Source: JBMNQH01 sp050944035 (GTDB taxonomy: Bacteria; Bacillota; Clostridia; Oscillospirales; Oscillospiraceae). From it: DNA of 14,913 nt. The position numbers and the translations under genes were made by a program. Each line of letters starts with the position of its first letter. Position 1 is the first letter of the stretch. Below are positions 1 to 7,495 of this stretch, piece by piece. Location of the stretch: positions 1 to 14,913 of the forward strand of contig JBMNQH010000027.1 in the NCBI GenBank assembly GCA_050944035.1. Direction: 5' to 3'. The notes beneath the pieces are model-generated. The model made no database searches. It saw nothing but the letters and a program-made list of their open reading frames with translations, and was not told where the DNA came from.

Positions 1-279
1 TCCGGCGCATATAGCATGGTTACGGGATACGTGTACCAGCCGACTGCTTCCCACTCCGCTACCTCTTCCTTCGGTACCACGTGGGTTCGGCCATCCGGCG
101 CATATAGCATGGTTACGGGATACGTGTACCAGCCGACTGCTTCCCACTCCGCTACCTCTTCTTTCGGTACCACGCGGGTCCGGCCGTCCGGCGCGTACAT
201 CGTTGTAACTTCATATGTATACCAGCCCACCTTTTCATAGGCGGCAATTTCAGATTCTGCAACCAGTCTCGTCCGACCA
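1..279. repeat. 93-bp in-frame tandem repeat, three full copies
   Basis: Copies start at 1, 94 and 187, with the beginning of a diverged fourth copy at 280 (tccggcgcata-type start). The pitch is exactly 93 bp, or 31 codons. Copies 1 and 2 differ at only four of 93 positions, giving one amino-acid change (His/Arg after GRT), while copy 3 is much more diverged. The pattern suggests recent duplication towards the C-terminal side of the SLH protein. The array continues past the left edge. Confidence 0.95.
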
Positions 280-989
280 TCCGCTGCATACATGGTGACC
301 CAGTTGGTGCGCAGCGTGAAACGCTGCCGCAGGCTGGAATCTATCATACGGCTGACAATCGCTGCAGATTCGGCGCGGCTCAAATTCTTTTCCGGCATAA
401 ATTTACCGGATTTATTTCCAGCCAGGACACCGGCACGGTAGAGCAGATAGACTTCATCATAGTACGGGGAATCGTATAGATCTGGGATGGCCTTATTTTC
501 GACCGTGTTGATCTCCTGCAGTTCTGTCGCCGGCAACGTATTCGCCAACAGTCCAGCAAACTCTTCCCTTGTGGTGGCAGCGGCAAAGTTTGTGTCGGAA
601 GGCCAGGTAAACACCGCATTTGCCTCAAGATACCGCACATACTGGGTATACCACTTTGCACTGTTCGTCTGATACTGGGAAAAATCCTGGGTTCCTGTAT
701 GATAAATGCTATGCATTCTGGCTGCAATGGTAGCAGCTTCTGCACGGGTCAAATTGCCCGTGGGATTGAACGTTGTCTCGGTATCGCCCATCATCAGACC
801 AACATTGTACGCCTTTGCCACGTTCGCAGTATACCATGCATCGCTGGAAACATCCGTAAACCGGCCATCTTCATAGGCATTGACATCCGCAAAGTTGTCA
901 AGCCCTGCCGCATAGGAGACCGGCACACAGAAGGAGACCAGAAGCAGGACCATCAGGACCGCCGCTATCATTCTTCGCGCGATTCTCAT
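1..989 (-). CDS. Secreted SLH-domain surface protein with 31-residue tandem repeats (C-terminus off the window)
   Basis: Open minus-strand frame from an ATG at 989 to the window edge, 329 codons seen. An AGGAGG lies 10 bases upstream. Residues 1-28 form a signal peptide (MRIARR, hydrophobic VLMVLLLVSF, cleavage near SYAA). Residues 44-92 are a clear SLH repeat (FTDVSSDAWY ... GLMMGD ... FNP ... LTRAEAATIAARM). Residues 100-218 hold further diverged SLH units ending in NLSRAESAAIVSRM. SLH domains usually anchor proteins to pyruvylated wall polymers, so a surface location is expected. From residue 231 a 31-residue unit repeats (core YAPDGRT.VV..EV..W..VGWYTYPVT), with Tyr at 234, 265, 296 and 327. 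Such YAPDGRT/VGWY repeats occur in other clostridial surface proteins; their function is not known to me. How much of the protein lies outside the window cannot be told. Confidence 0.9.
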   Translation of the reverse strand, partial: MRIARRMIAAVLMVLLLVSFCVPVSYAAGLDNFADVNAYEDGRFTDVSSDAWYTANVAKAYNVGLMMGDTETTFNPTGNLTRAEAATIAARMHSIYHTGTQDFSQYQTNSAKWYTQYVRYLEANAVFTWPSDTNFAAATTREEFAGLLANTLPATELQEINTVENKAIPDLYDSPYYDEVYLLYRAGVLAGNKSGKFMPEKNLSRAESAAIVSRMIDSSLRQRFTLRTNWVTMYAADGRTRLVAESEIAAYEKVGWYTYEVTTMYAPDGRTRVVPKEEVAEWEAVGWYTYPVTMLYAPDGRTHVVPKEEVAEWEAVGWYTYPVTMLYAP

Positions 990-1032
990 TGTTCACATTC
1001 CTCCTTTGTTTTGTCATTCTCTGTGTATAAGA

Positions 1033-1049
1033 AAAGTATACTATACTTT
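1033..1049. promoter_or_regulatory. Perfect 17-bp palindrome over the -10 box (candidate operator)
   Basis: AAAGTATA-C-TATACTTT: two 8-base arms around one central base. It covers the whole -10 hexamer and adjacent spacer of the SLH gene promoter, a position where a bound dimeric repressor would block RNA polymerase. No regulator is identified. Confidence 0.45.
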
Positions 1050-1063
1050 CCCAAGCCCTGCAA
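1035..1063 (-). promoter_or_regulatory. Sigma-A-type promoter of the SLH protein gene
   Basis: On the minus strand, -35 TTGCAG (1063-1058), a 17-base spacer, and -10 TATACT (1040-1035). It lies about 46 bases upstream of the ATG at 989. The -10 box sits inside a perfect palindrome at 1033-1049. Confidence 0.65.
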
Positions 1064-1145
1064 GATTTTGATTCCTTAAGAATTTGAATCGTCCCGGTAT
1101 GCGGCACTTTCGCTCCCCAATGCTGTTATTTTTCTCAAATTATGC

Positions 1146-1151
1146 TATGAT
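1146..1151 (+). promoter_or_regulatory. Possible -10 box for the M18 aminopeptidase gene
   Basis: TATGAT lies 57 bases before the ATG at 1208. The hexamer 17 bases upstream (CTGTTA, 1123-1128) is a poor -35 match, so this is a weak call. Confidence 0.3.
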
Positions 1152-1207
1152 AGTATCAAATATCCGGCGCAGAACTGCGCAAATCCGCACGAAAGGATAC
1201 CACAAAT

Positions 1208-2527
1208 ATGGATCATCTCACCGTCTCCAACGCACTTCTCGACTTCATCCAGCGCAGTCCCAGTTGTTACCATGTAATTGCAACCATCCGCCAGATGCTG
1301 GAACAGCACGGTTACCGCGAACTGCTCGAGGGGGAACCCTGGGATCTGACACTCGGCGGTGCGTATTATGTCATTCGCAATGGCTCTTCTCTGATTACAT
1401 TTCGTGTGCCAAAGCAGGAGTTCCAGGGGTTTATGATTACGGCAAGCCACAGTGATTCCCCTACGTTTCAGATCAAAGAACACGCAGAACTGGCCGTGGA
1501 ACATCATTCCATCCAGCTCAACACCGAACGCTATGGCGGCATGCTCTGCTCCACCTGGCTGGACCGGCCATTGTCTGTTGCCGGACGGGTTATCGTAAAA
1601 AACGGGGCGCTCCTCGAGACACGGCTTGTCAACATCGACCGTGATCTGCTGGTCATCCCCAATGTTGCCATCCACATGAACCGCAACGCCAACGACGGCT
1701 ACCATTGGAATACCAATGTGGATCTGTTTCCGCTTTTCGGAGACGGCACGGCGAAGGGCAAATTCCGTCAGATCGTCGCAGAAACCGCTGGAGCCACCGA
1801 GGACAATCTCCTTGCTACCGACCTTTTCCTGTACTGCCGGACACCCGGAACGGTCTGGGGTGCCGACAATACCTTTCTCTCTTCACCCAGACTGGATGAT
1901 CTGCAATGTGTATTTGCCTCTATCCGTGCATTTTTAGAGGCAAAAGCCAGCGACAGTGTCCCCGTCTGCTGCGTGTTTGACAACGAGGAAGTGGGCAGCG
2001 GCACCAAGCAGGGGGCGGCATCCACGTTTTTGCCGGACACCCTCCAGCGTCTGAATGCAGCACTTGGCCGAACAGAAGCGGAATACAACATAGCGGTCGC
2101 AAACAGCTTTCTGGTTTCGGCAGATAATGCCCATGCCGTCCATCCCAACCATCCCGAATATGCCGACAAAACACATCGTCCAGTTTTAAACGGGGGGATC
2201 GTAATCAAGTTTAACGCCAACCGGCGCTACACCACGGACGCGCTTTCCTGCTCTATTTTCTCTCAAATCTGCAAAGAGGCGAATGTCCCCGTGCAGTATT
2301 TTACCAATCGTTCCGATCTCGCCGGCGGTTCCACTCTGGGCAGCATTGCGAACACACAAGTGTCCCTGAACAGCATTGATATCGGCCTGCCGCAGCTTGC
2401 CATGCACTCGGCATATGAGACCGCCGGGGTTCAGGATACGGGCTGGCTGATCCGTGCGTTGACTGTCTTTTTTGAAAAATCTCTACACGCGCAGTCAAAC
2501 GGCAGCTACCTTCTGTTATCGCATTAA
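1208..2527 (+). CDS. M18 family metallo-aminopeptidase (aspartyl aminopeptidase type)
   Basis: 439 residues, the usual length for M18 enzymes, which remove N-terminal (often acidic) residues from peptides in the cytoplasm using two bound metal ions. Expected metal and catalytic residues are all visible: H81-S-D83 (ASHSDSPTFQIK), D230 in SPRLDDL, the E260-E261 pair in CVFDNEEVGSGTKQG, D306 in SADNAHAVHP, and H400 in AMHSAYETAG. No signal peptide. The ATG at 1208 follows GAAAGGA at a 10-base spacing. It is divergent from the SLH gene and stands alone. The next gene downstream has its own promoter, so it is probably monocistronic. Substrate preference cannot be read from sequence. Confidence 0.95.
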   Translation: MDHLTVSNALLDFIQRSPSCYHVIATIRQMLEQHGYRELLEGEPWDLTLGGAYYVIRNGSSLITFRVPKQEFQGFMITASHSDSPTFQIKEHAELAVEHHSIQLNTERYGGMLCSTWLDRPLSVAGRVIVKNGALLETRLVNIDRDLLVIPNVAIHMNRNANDGYHWNTNVDLFPLFGDGTAKGKFRQIVAETAGATEDNLLATDLFLYCRTPGTVWGADNTFLSSPRLDDLQCVFASIRAFLEAKASDSVPVCCVFDNEEVGSGTKQGAASTFLPDTLQRLNAALGRTEAEYNIAVANSFLVSADNAHAVHPNHPEYADKTHRPVLNGGIVIKFNANRRYTTDALSCSIFSQICKEANVPVQYFTNRSDLAGGSTLGSIANTQVSLNSIDIGLPQLAMHSAYETAGVQDTGWLIRALTVFFEKSLHAQSNGSYLLLSH

Positions 2528-2596
2528 ATCCAGAGTTTTTCCGAAGATTCCGCTCTTTTCTACAGCGTAAATCGCAGAATTGGAACGCTGTGGCAG

Positions 2597-2625
2597 TTGA
2601 CAAGTTCAGCGGCAGGTTTTAAGAT
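2597..2625 (+). promoter_or_regulatory. Promoter of the DUF134 gene
   Basis: TTGACA (2597-2602), a 17-base spacer and TAAGAT (2620-2625): consensus -35 and good -10, ending 29 bases before the start codon. A 7-bp inverted repeat (ACAGCGT 2562-2568 / ACGCTGT 2585-2591) lies just upstream of the -35 and has no T-run, so it is not an intrinsic terminator. Confidence 0.75.
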
Positions 2626-2654
2626 GAAAGAAAACTCTAACACGGAGGTGTCCT

Positions 2655-3017
2655 ATGGCCAGGCCAAAAAAATGCAGAAGAATATGTGCCAAACCAAGAT
2701 CTCACGCTTTTTCCCCTGTCGGCACATACCAGGATGTCATCACCATGTCATTTGATGAATTCGAAGTCATCCGGCTGCTGGATCAGGAGGGCTTGACACA
2801 GGAACAGTGCGCACGGCAAATGAATGTCGCGAGGGCAACGGTCACTCTGATCTATGATACCGCAAGAAAAAAGATTGCGGATATGATCGTCAACAGCAAA
2901 AAACTCGTCATTGACGGCGGAGACGTCGCCGTCTGTGAAAATGCCGAGCGATGCTGCGGTCACTGCGGACAGGGTAACTGCGCAGCCTGTGAAAATATGG
3001 ACTGTCCCAACAAATAG
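2655..3017 (+). CDS. DUF134 (UPF0251) family HTH protein with Cys-rich tail
   Basis: 120 residues. Residues 1-20 carry the basic MARPKKCRRIC start typical of DUF134. Residues 33-78 look like a sigma-70 region-4-like helix-turn-helix (FDEFEVIRLLDQEGLTQEQCARQMNVARATVTLIYDTARKKI). The C-terminus has seven cysteines from C94 to C117 (including RCCGHCGQGNC and CENMDCPNK), suited to binding metal or an Fe-S cluster. Family members are often found near Fe-S/NifB-type or Mrp-type genes; no such neighbour is present here. It probably regulates transcription, but targets are unknown. GGAGGTG precedes the ATG. It has its own promoter and a strong terminator right after the stop. Confidence 0.88.
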   Translation: MARPKKCRRICAKPRSHAFSPVGTYQDVITMSFDEFEVIRLLDQEGLTQEQCARQMNVARATVTLIYDTARKKIADMIVNSKKLVIDGGDVAVCENAERCCGHCGQGNCAACENMDCPNK

Positions 3018-3023
3018 TAAATT

Positions 3024-3066
3024 AAAAAATAAGCACCGCAGCAATGAACTGCAGTGCTTATTTTTT
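3024..3066. terminator. Bidirectional intrinsic terminator between DUF134 and DUF6472 genes
   Basis: Arms 3024-3041 and 3049-3066 pair over 18 bases with one mismatch, with an A-tract on one side and TTTTTT on the other. It serves the convergent genes on both strands. The minus-strand stop codon (3065-3067) sits at the base of the stem. Confidence 0.9.
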
Positions 3067-3241
3067 ATTGTTTTCTTGCTGTGGTATAGGCATCACCACG
3101 GCGGAAATATGGGCAGTGTGATACCGTATTCTGTAAAAACCGATATTGCTCATCCTCATCAAGGTCAATCAGGCAGACATAGCTGTCACACTCCTCATCG
3201 TAATCGTAGTGGCAGCAGTCTTCACAGGTTAAACGTGACAT
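3065..3241 (-). CDS. Small acidic Cys-rich protein, DUF6472 type
   Basis: 58 residues starting MSRLTCEDCCHYDYDEECDS and ending CPYFRRGDAYTTARKQ. Five cysteines fall in the first 23 residues (C6, C9, C10, C18, C23) and another at C43, in a C-x2-CC arrangement that could bind a metal ion; the central part is very acidic. I recognise this as a small conserved clostridial protein annotated as DUF6472, from its sequence pattern; function unknown. GGAGG precedes the ATG by 9 bases. It starts 22 bases after the stop of the M24 peptidase gene and ends at the terminator, so it is the last gene of that unit. Confidence 0.85.
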   Translation of the reverse strand: MSRLTCEDCCHYDYDEECDSYVCLIDLDEDEQYRFLQNTVSHCPYFRRGDAYTTARKQ

Positions 3242-3263
3242 CTCTTACATCCTCCATTTCTGA

Positions 3264-4337
3264 TTACAGAATCATGAGATCCTTCGGCGCGTCTGTCAGA
3301 ACCTTACAACCGGTATCGGTTATGACCACAACATCTTCAATACGGACGCCGAATTTGCCGGGTAGATAAATACCGGGTTCCGCTGAGATTACCGCGCCGG
3401 CCAGCAATGGTTTGTCATACGCGGGACTGGCATTGGGCAGCTCGTGGATCTCCACGCCCACACCATGGCCAAACCCATGACCAAAATAGTCTCCATACCC
3501 TGTAGCAGCGATGATATCACGCCCGGCGGCATCGACTGCCCGTCCGGATACACCGCTGCGGGCAGCGGCAATTCCCGCAAGCTGTGCCTGCAGAACCGTA
3601 TGATAGATCTGTTCCATCTCTTCTGTTACATAGCCGATAGCCACAGTACGGGTCATGTCCGAGCAATACCCCCCGTACACACAGCCAAAATCCATGGTAA
3701 CAAAGTCCCCGGCCTGCATCTTGCGCGACCCCGGAACGCCATGGGGCATGCTTCCATTTGGTCCGGATACGACAATGGGATCAAACGACATATCGGAAGC
3801 GCCGTAACACAGCATCCGGTACTGGAGCTTTGCCGCAATCTCCTGTTCGGTCACACCCGGACGGATATCGTTGAGAATCTCTGTTAAGGCGCGTTCGGAA
3901 ATCCGCTGTGCGGCAACCATCGCCTCCAGCTCTCCAGCGTCCTTGGTCATGCGAAGCGTCGAAAGCAGCGCTGTGGCCGGCATCAGATCGCAGTGCAACG
4001 CACTGCGATAGCGCTCGTATTCTGCCACAGTCATATAGGCTTCTTCGAACCCCATTGTCTCAATTCCGTGCCGCTGAATCACATCGTTGATACGGGTCAG
4101 ATAGGTTTGCCCATACCCTGTCATCTCCACCACAGCATCCTTGAGCTGATGATTTGCCGCTTCAATATACCGGGAATCCGTAAAATAGTAGGTTACATCA
4201 CTGGTAACCAGTGCTACGCCATCGGTTCCCGTAGAGTGGAATCCGGAAGCGTAGAAGCGGTTTGCCTCTCCGGTGATGAGCATGGCGTCGATACCATACT
4301 CTGATAATTTCTCCTGTATCTTTCTAAAATGGTTCAT
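3264..4337 (-). CDS. M24 family peptidase, Xaa-Pro aminopeptidase/dipeptidase
   Basis: 357 residues. Residues 1-125 form the N-terminal creatinase-like domain (DAMLITGEANRFYASGFHSTG ending the first motif). Residues 135-350 form the pita-bread catalytic domain with all metal and catalytic residues in place: H199 (MPHGVPGSRK), D216 (TMDFGCV), D227 (CSDMTRT), H291 (GHGVGVEIHE), E320 (SAEPGIYLPG) and E334 (VRIEDVV). The family cleaves peptides next to proline using two metal ions in the cytoplasm. No signal peptide. AAGGGGTG stands before the ATG. It lies 120 bases downstream of ktrA with no clear terminator between, and 22 bases before the DUF6472 gene. Whether it is an aminopeptidase or a prolidase cannot be decided from sequence alone. 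Confidence 0.93.
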   Translation of the reverse strand: MNHFRKIQEKLSEYGIDAMLITGEANRFYASGFHSTGTDGVALVTSDVTYYFTDSRYIEAANHQLKDAVVEMTGYGQTYLTRINDVIQRHGIETMGFEEAYMTVAEYERYRSALHCDLMPATALLSTLRMTKDAGELEAMVAAQRISERALTEILNDIRPGVTEQEIAAKLQYRMLCYGASDMSFDPIVVSGPNGSMPHGVPGSRKMQAGDFVTMDFGCVYGGYCSDMTRTVAIGYVTEEMEQIYHTVLQAQLAGIAAARSGVSGRAVDAAGRDIIAATGYGDYFGHGFGHGVGVEIHELPNASPAYDKPLLAGAVISAEPGIYLPGKFGVRIEDVVVITDTGCKVLTDAPKDLMIL

Positions 4338-4457
4338 ACCCGTACACCCCTTTATCCCTTTTCCACGCTGTTTCTTATCGATTGCAACTTTCTCAAAATT
4401 GTATCTTTACAGAATCCGGTTCCTCCGTGCTGCCGTCTGTCTCTGTAGCGGCTAAGG

Positions 4458-5102
4458 TTATCTCAGCGTTTTCTGAACGTCTTGGTTTTTCCCCATAACC
4501 AGCAAATGTTCCCGGCCGGTAAAGCAGTAATCCGGGGAAATGAGCATATCCAGGCGGTCATCCTCCTTGGTTGCCAGGACGGAAACATGGTATTTGCTCC
4601 GGATTTCCAATGCCGCAATGGTTTTTCCAACCCATTGTTTGGGAACGGTGATCTCGAAAATAGAACAATCCGAAGTAATGCCGATATAATCGAACACACT
4701 GTCATCGCTCAGACGCACGGCCAGTCGCTCCGCCATGTCGCGGTCCGGAAAAATAATCTCATCTGCGCCGTTACGCAGCAGAAATTTGGACTGAATTTCC
4801 GTCCCCGCCAGACTGAATACACGTTTGGCGCCAAGACTTTGCAGCAAATAGGTAATCTCCAAACTGTTTTGAAAATTTTCCTCAATACAGACAATACAAG
4901 CATCGAAATCTTCCACACCAAAGGATTTCAGCACGTCTTCTTGGGTGCAATCCCCAATTTTCGCACTGGTCACATGGCTGAGCAAGTCGCTCATCTTGGA
5001 CTCCATACGGTCCACTAACATAATCCGGCTTCCGCCGGCCTCCAGTTTCCGGCAAAGATAATGCCCAAACCGGCCGGCACCGATAATCAGAAAGGATTTC
5101 AT
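4458..5102 (-). CDS. ktrA: KtrA-type potassium channel gating subunit (RCK protein)
   Basis: 214 residues from the ATG at 5102. A GTG three codons earlier is part of the Shine-Dalgarno AGGAGGTG itself, so the ATG 6 bases behind it is preferred. Residues 1-125 are an RCK_N Rossmann domain: G8-A-G10-R-F-G13 dinucleotide loop, then acidic D31 at the end of the second strand (MLVDRMESK). Residues 135-214 are an RCK_C domain. KtrA proteins form an octameric ring under KtrB on the cytoplasmic face and open or close the channel in response to ATP/ADP and, in Firmicutes, c-di-AMP bound to the C-domain. Only 12 bases separate it from the ktrB stop, whose TAG overlaps the ktrA ribosome site (TAGGAGG), so translation is probably coupled. 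Confidence 0.92.
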   Translation of the reverse strand: MKSFLIIGAGRFGHYLCRKLEAGGSRIMLVDRMESKMSDLLSHVTSAKIGDCTQEDVLKSFGVEDFDACIVCIEENFQNSLEITYLLQSLGAKRVFSLAGTEIQSKFLLRNGADEIIFPDRDMAERLAVRLSDDSVFDYIGITSDCSIFEITVPKQWVGKTIAALEIRSKYHVSVLATKEDDRLDMLISPDYCFTGREHLLVMGKNQDVQKTLR

Positions 5103-5114
5103 GACAATCACCTC

Positions 5115-6452
5115 CTATCCAATGAGAACCTCTTCCACCGGCCATTTGATCAATGTACTGGAACTGCGGGGCGCAAGCGCTGTTGCAAAGGACAGACCAC
5201 CAACACGGCCGCAGTACATCAAAAACATGATAACAACTCTTGATACTGGCAACAGGTCTCTCGTGATCCCGGTGGTCATCCCCACGGTACTGACCGCGGA
5301 CACAGTCTCAAACAGTACAGACGTCAACGCAAGGGATTGCACAGAGCAGATCAGAAACGTGGCAATAAGAACCAGAATGAGATTAGTAAAGAATACCGCT
5401 GCGGCTTTTCCCAACAATTCCATCGGAATGCGACGGCCAAAACTGTGCGCCTCCTCTTCTCTACGGACGTAAGCGCAGGCATAGAGCAGCATGACGGCAA
5501 TGGTCGTGGTTTTGATGCCGCCGGCGGTGGAACCGGGGCTGCCACCGATGAACATGAGAACGACGCTGAGCAGCTTACCATCTTCGGAGAGCTGGGCGGT
5601 ATCGACGGTATTGAATCCTGCTGTGCGCGGGGTCACCGCATCAAACAATGCCGCAAGAATCTGTGTCTCTGTGCTGTGACCGGCACCGGTTGCGTTTCGC
5701 TCACAGAGGAAAAACAGCACTGTACCGCCCAATACCAGCACCAGTGTGCTGGTCAAGACCAGTTTGCTCTGCAGGCTGTAACGCTTCCAATGCCATCGAT
5801 AGGTAGCAAGATTATCCCAGACAACAAAACCCAAGCCGCCGATCAGAATCAGGCCGATCAGAGTCAGTGAAACCAGCCAGTCACCGATATAGGCCGTAAA
5901 AGAAGCGTACGCACCATAACTGCCCATCAAATCAAATCCGGCGTTGCAAAAGGCAGAGACGGCGTGAAACACCGCAAACCAAATCCCCAGGCCTCCAAAT
6001 TGCGGTACAAAACGGATCGCCAGGAGCAACGCCCCCGCAGCTTCCACTGTCAATGTGACAAAGACAATCCGGCGCGTGAGTTTCAAAATCCCGCCGATCC
6101 GGGTGCTGTTGATGCTCTCAGATAAAATTTCCCGCTCCCGCAGTCCGATTTTATGGTGGTGGATCAACATAAAAAATCGGGTCGCAATGGTCATAAAGCC
6201 GAGGCCTCCGATTTGAATCAAAACCAGCAAAACGGCCTGTCCGAAGAAGGACCACGTTTGCCAGGTATCCCGCACCACCAGTCCGGTAACACAGGATGCG
6301 GAGGTCGCTGTAAACAGTGCTTCAGAAACCGTAACAGCAGCCCCACTGCGCTGTGAGATTGGAAGCAGCAACAGAACGGTGCCGGATAGAATCAACAGAA
6401 AAAATCCCAGTGCAATAATCTGTGTATGAGACAAGCGAAGGTTTGCTTTCAA
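5115..6452 (-). CDS. ktrB: KtrB/TrkH-type potassium (or sodium-coupled K+) uptake membrane subunit
   Basis: 445 residues when started at the TTG at 6452, which sits 6 bases behind AAAGGAGG; the longer frame back to 6581 would overlap the preceding gene and adds a non-membrane, Cys-rich stretch, so it is rejected. The protein is almost entirely hydrophobic with the four membrane-pore-membrane repeats of the SKT family. Filter glycines are seen at SASCVTG (G57), FCNAGF (G172), PRTAGF (G279) and STVGMTTG (G391). A GGSPGSTAGGIKTTT gate loop follows at 303-317. It is the ion-conducting dimer partner of KtrA, the next gene. The rare TTG start may lower its translation relative to ktrA. Confidence 0.93.
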   Translation of the reverse strand: MKANLRLSHTQIIALGFFLLILSGTVLLLLPISQRSGAAVTVSEALFTATSASCVTGLVVRDTWQTWSFFGQAVLLVLIQIGGLGFMTIATRFFMLIHHHKIGLREREILSESINSTRIGGILKLTRRIVFVTLTVEAAGALLLAIRFVPQFGGLGIWFAVFHAVSAFCNAGFDLMGSYGAYASFTAYIGDWLVSLTLIGLILIGGLGFVVWDNLATYRWHWKRYSLQSKLVLTSTLVLVLGGTVLFFLCERNATGAGHSTETQILAALFDAVTPRTAGFNTVDTAQLSEDGKLLSVVLMFIGGSPGSTAGGIKTTTIAVMLLYACAYVRREEEAHSFGRRIPMELLGKAAAVFFTNLILVLIATFLICSVQSLALTSVLFETVSAVSTVGMTTGITRDLLPVSRVVIMFLMYCGRVGGLSFATALAPRSSSTLIKWPVEEVLIG

Positions 6453-6496
6453 ATGCCGCCTCCTTTTACACAATCCGCAGGCAATTGCACAACCAT

Positions 6497-7312
6497 TTAA
6501 ACCAAATGCCCCCAATCCGCATCCGCAGCAGCTGCGAGATAGGCAGGGCAATCCCAATCCCGATCCCGGGAAAGCAGACACTGGCGCAATTCCGCCGCCT
6601 CTCCCCAGTGCATATTGGACTCCAGCCAGATGCAGACGGCATACAGCTCCGTGACATAGTCGTGGTCCTCGCTTTCTGTGTTGACAAAGCGCAGCATGGC
6701 ATCCAGATCACAGCAGCCCGCAAACAATCGCATGGCCTTACAATAGGCCTGACCTTCGCCGACAGCTTCCTTTTCGTCAAATGCCTTCAAAAGGTCGGAG
6801 ACCGTCTCCTTGTCACCGAGGTTGCTACAGGCGAGTACAGCCCAATACCGGATGGCACAGCGCTGATCCGGCTCTTCTGCCAGCTTCAGGGCTTCTTCCA
6901 GCCAGGTTTTTGCTTCGTCGTAATGTGCCAGCATGTATGCGCTGACCCCCAGATCATAGAGGATACCCGGCTGCTCGGGATCCAGCTCTTTGCTGTAAGC
7001 AAAATCGGACTGGGCAGCCTCAAACCGGAGGCACATCCGTTCCAGTATCGCACGGCGGCGGTAGCCCACCGGACTCAGTGGCGCCAGATCCATCGCACGG
7101 TCCAGCACCACAATGGCCTCTGTATAACGTTTTTGCAGCCGCAGGCAATCGCTCAATACCACAAGTGCTTCGAAATTGTCCGGCATTATCCGGCAAAGTG
7201 TACGCAAAACGTGGGTTTCCGTATTGTCATCGACCAGATTTACAGCATTGAAAAATTGACTTTCTTTTGTTGCGACCTGTTCTTCCTGTTCATTGGGTAT
7301 CATTTCTTGCAT
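6497..7312 (-). CDS. TPR-repeat protein at the head of the ktrBA unit
   Basis: 271 residues from the ATG at 7312, which follows AGGAGG at 7 bases. A longer frame to 7384 starts inside the -35 box of the promoter and is therefore not used. After a charged N-terminus (MQEMIPNEQEEQ), TPR-like helical repeats run at about 47-80 (ALVVLSDCLRLQKRYTEAI), 81-114 and 115-148 (LYDLGVSAYMLAHYDEAKTW), then weaker helices to the end. No signal peptide or membrane segment, so cytoplasmic. TPRs bind proteins; the partner is unknown. The stop is 44 bases from the ktrB start, so cotranscription is likely. It may be unrelated to potassium transport functionally. Confidence 0.85.
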   Translation of the reverse strand: MQEMIPNEQEEQVATKESQFFNAVNLVDDNTETHVLRTLCRIMPDNFEALVVLSDCLRLQKRYTEAIVVLDRAMDLAPLSPVGYRRRAILERMCLRFEAAQSDFAYSKELDPEQPGILYDLGVSAYMLAHYDEAKTWLEEALKLAEEPDQRCAIRYWAVLACSNLGDKETVSDLLKAFDEKEAVGEGQAYCKAMRLFAGCCDLDAMLRFVNTESEDHDYVTELYAVCIWLESNMHWGEAAELRQCLLSRDRDWDCPAYLAAAADADWGHLV

Positions 7313-7355
7313 GATTTGACCTCCTGTCAGATCCGCAATGCGGAATTTCCCCTCT

Positions 7356-7384
7356 ATTGTAACAGGGGTAGGTCGTTCCCACAA
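7356..7384 (-). promoter_or_regulatory. Promoter for the TPR-ktrB-ktrA-M24-DUF6472 unit
   Basis: Minus-strand -35 TTGTGG (7384-7379), a 17-base spacer, and -10 TACAAT (7361-7356), 44 bases before the ATG at 7312. Confidence 0.6.
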
Positions 7385-7412
7385 GAGCAGATCGTTTTAC
7401 CAGGAATAAAAA

Positions 7413-7460
7413 TGGATTGCTTGGACAATCCAAAAAAATACGGCATGGTACATCATGCCG
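7413..7460 (-). terminator. Intrinsic terminator after the 55-residue basic protein gene
   Basis: On the minus strand, CGGCATG (7460-7454) pairs with CATGCCG (7447-7441) around a 6-base loop and is followed by TATTTTTTT (7440-7432). A second small hairpin (GGATTG/CAATCC, 7431-7414) with a T-rich tail follows immediately. Confidence 0.8.
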
Positions 7461-7495
7461 CATTTTCTATCGCTTTAAACAGAACATATCCCCGG

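Noticed and set aside
16..240. Plus-strand 74-codon ORF with repeated MVTGYVYQPTASHSATSSFGTT units
   Set aside because: It is the antisense shadow of the 93-bp repeat in the minus-strand SLH protein; no ribosome site, and the minus frame has signal peptide and SLH motifs.
1..279. CRISPR array
   Set aside because: The 93-bp units are contiguous, in-frame coding repeats with no unique spacers.
5115..6581. Longer ktrB start at 6581
   Set aside because: It would overlap the end of the TPR gene by 85 bases and adds a Cys/Gly-rich leader; the TTG at 6452 has an AAAGGAGG at the right distance and gives a normal KtrB length.
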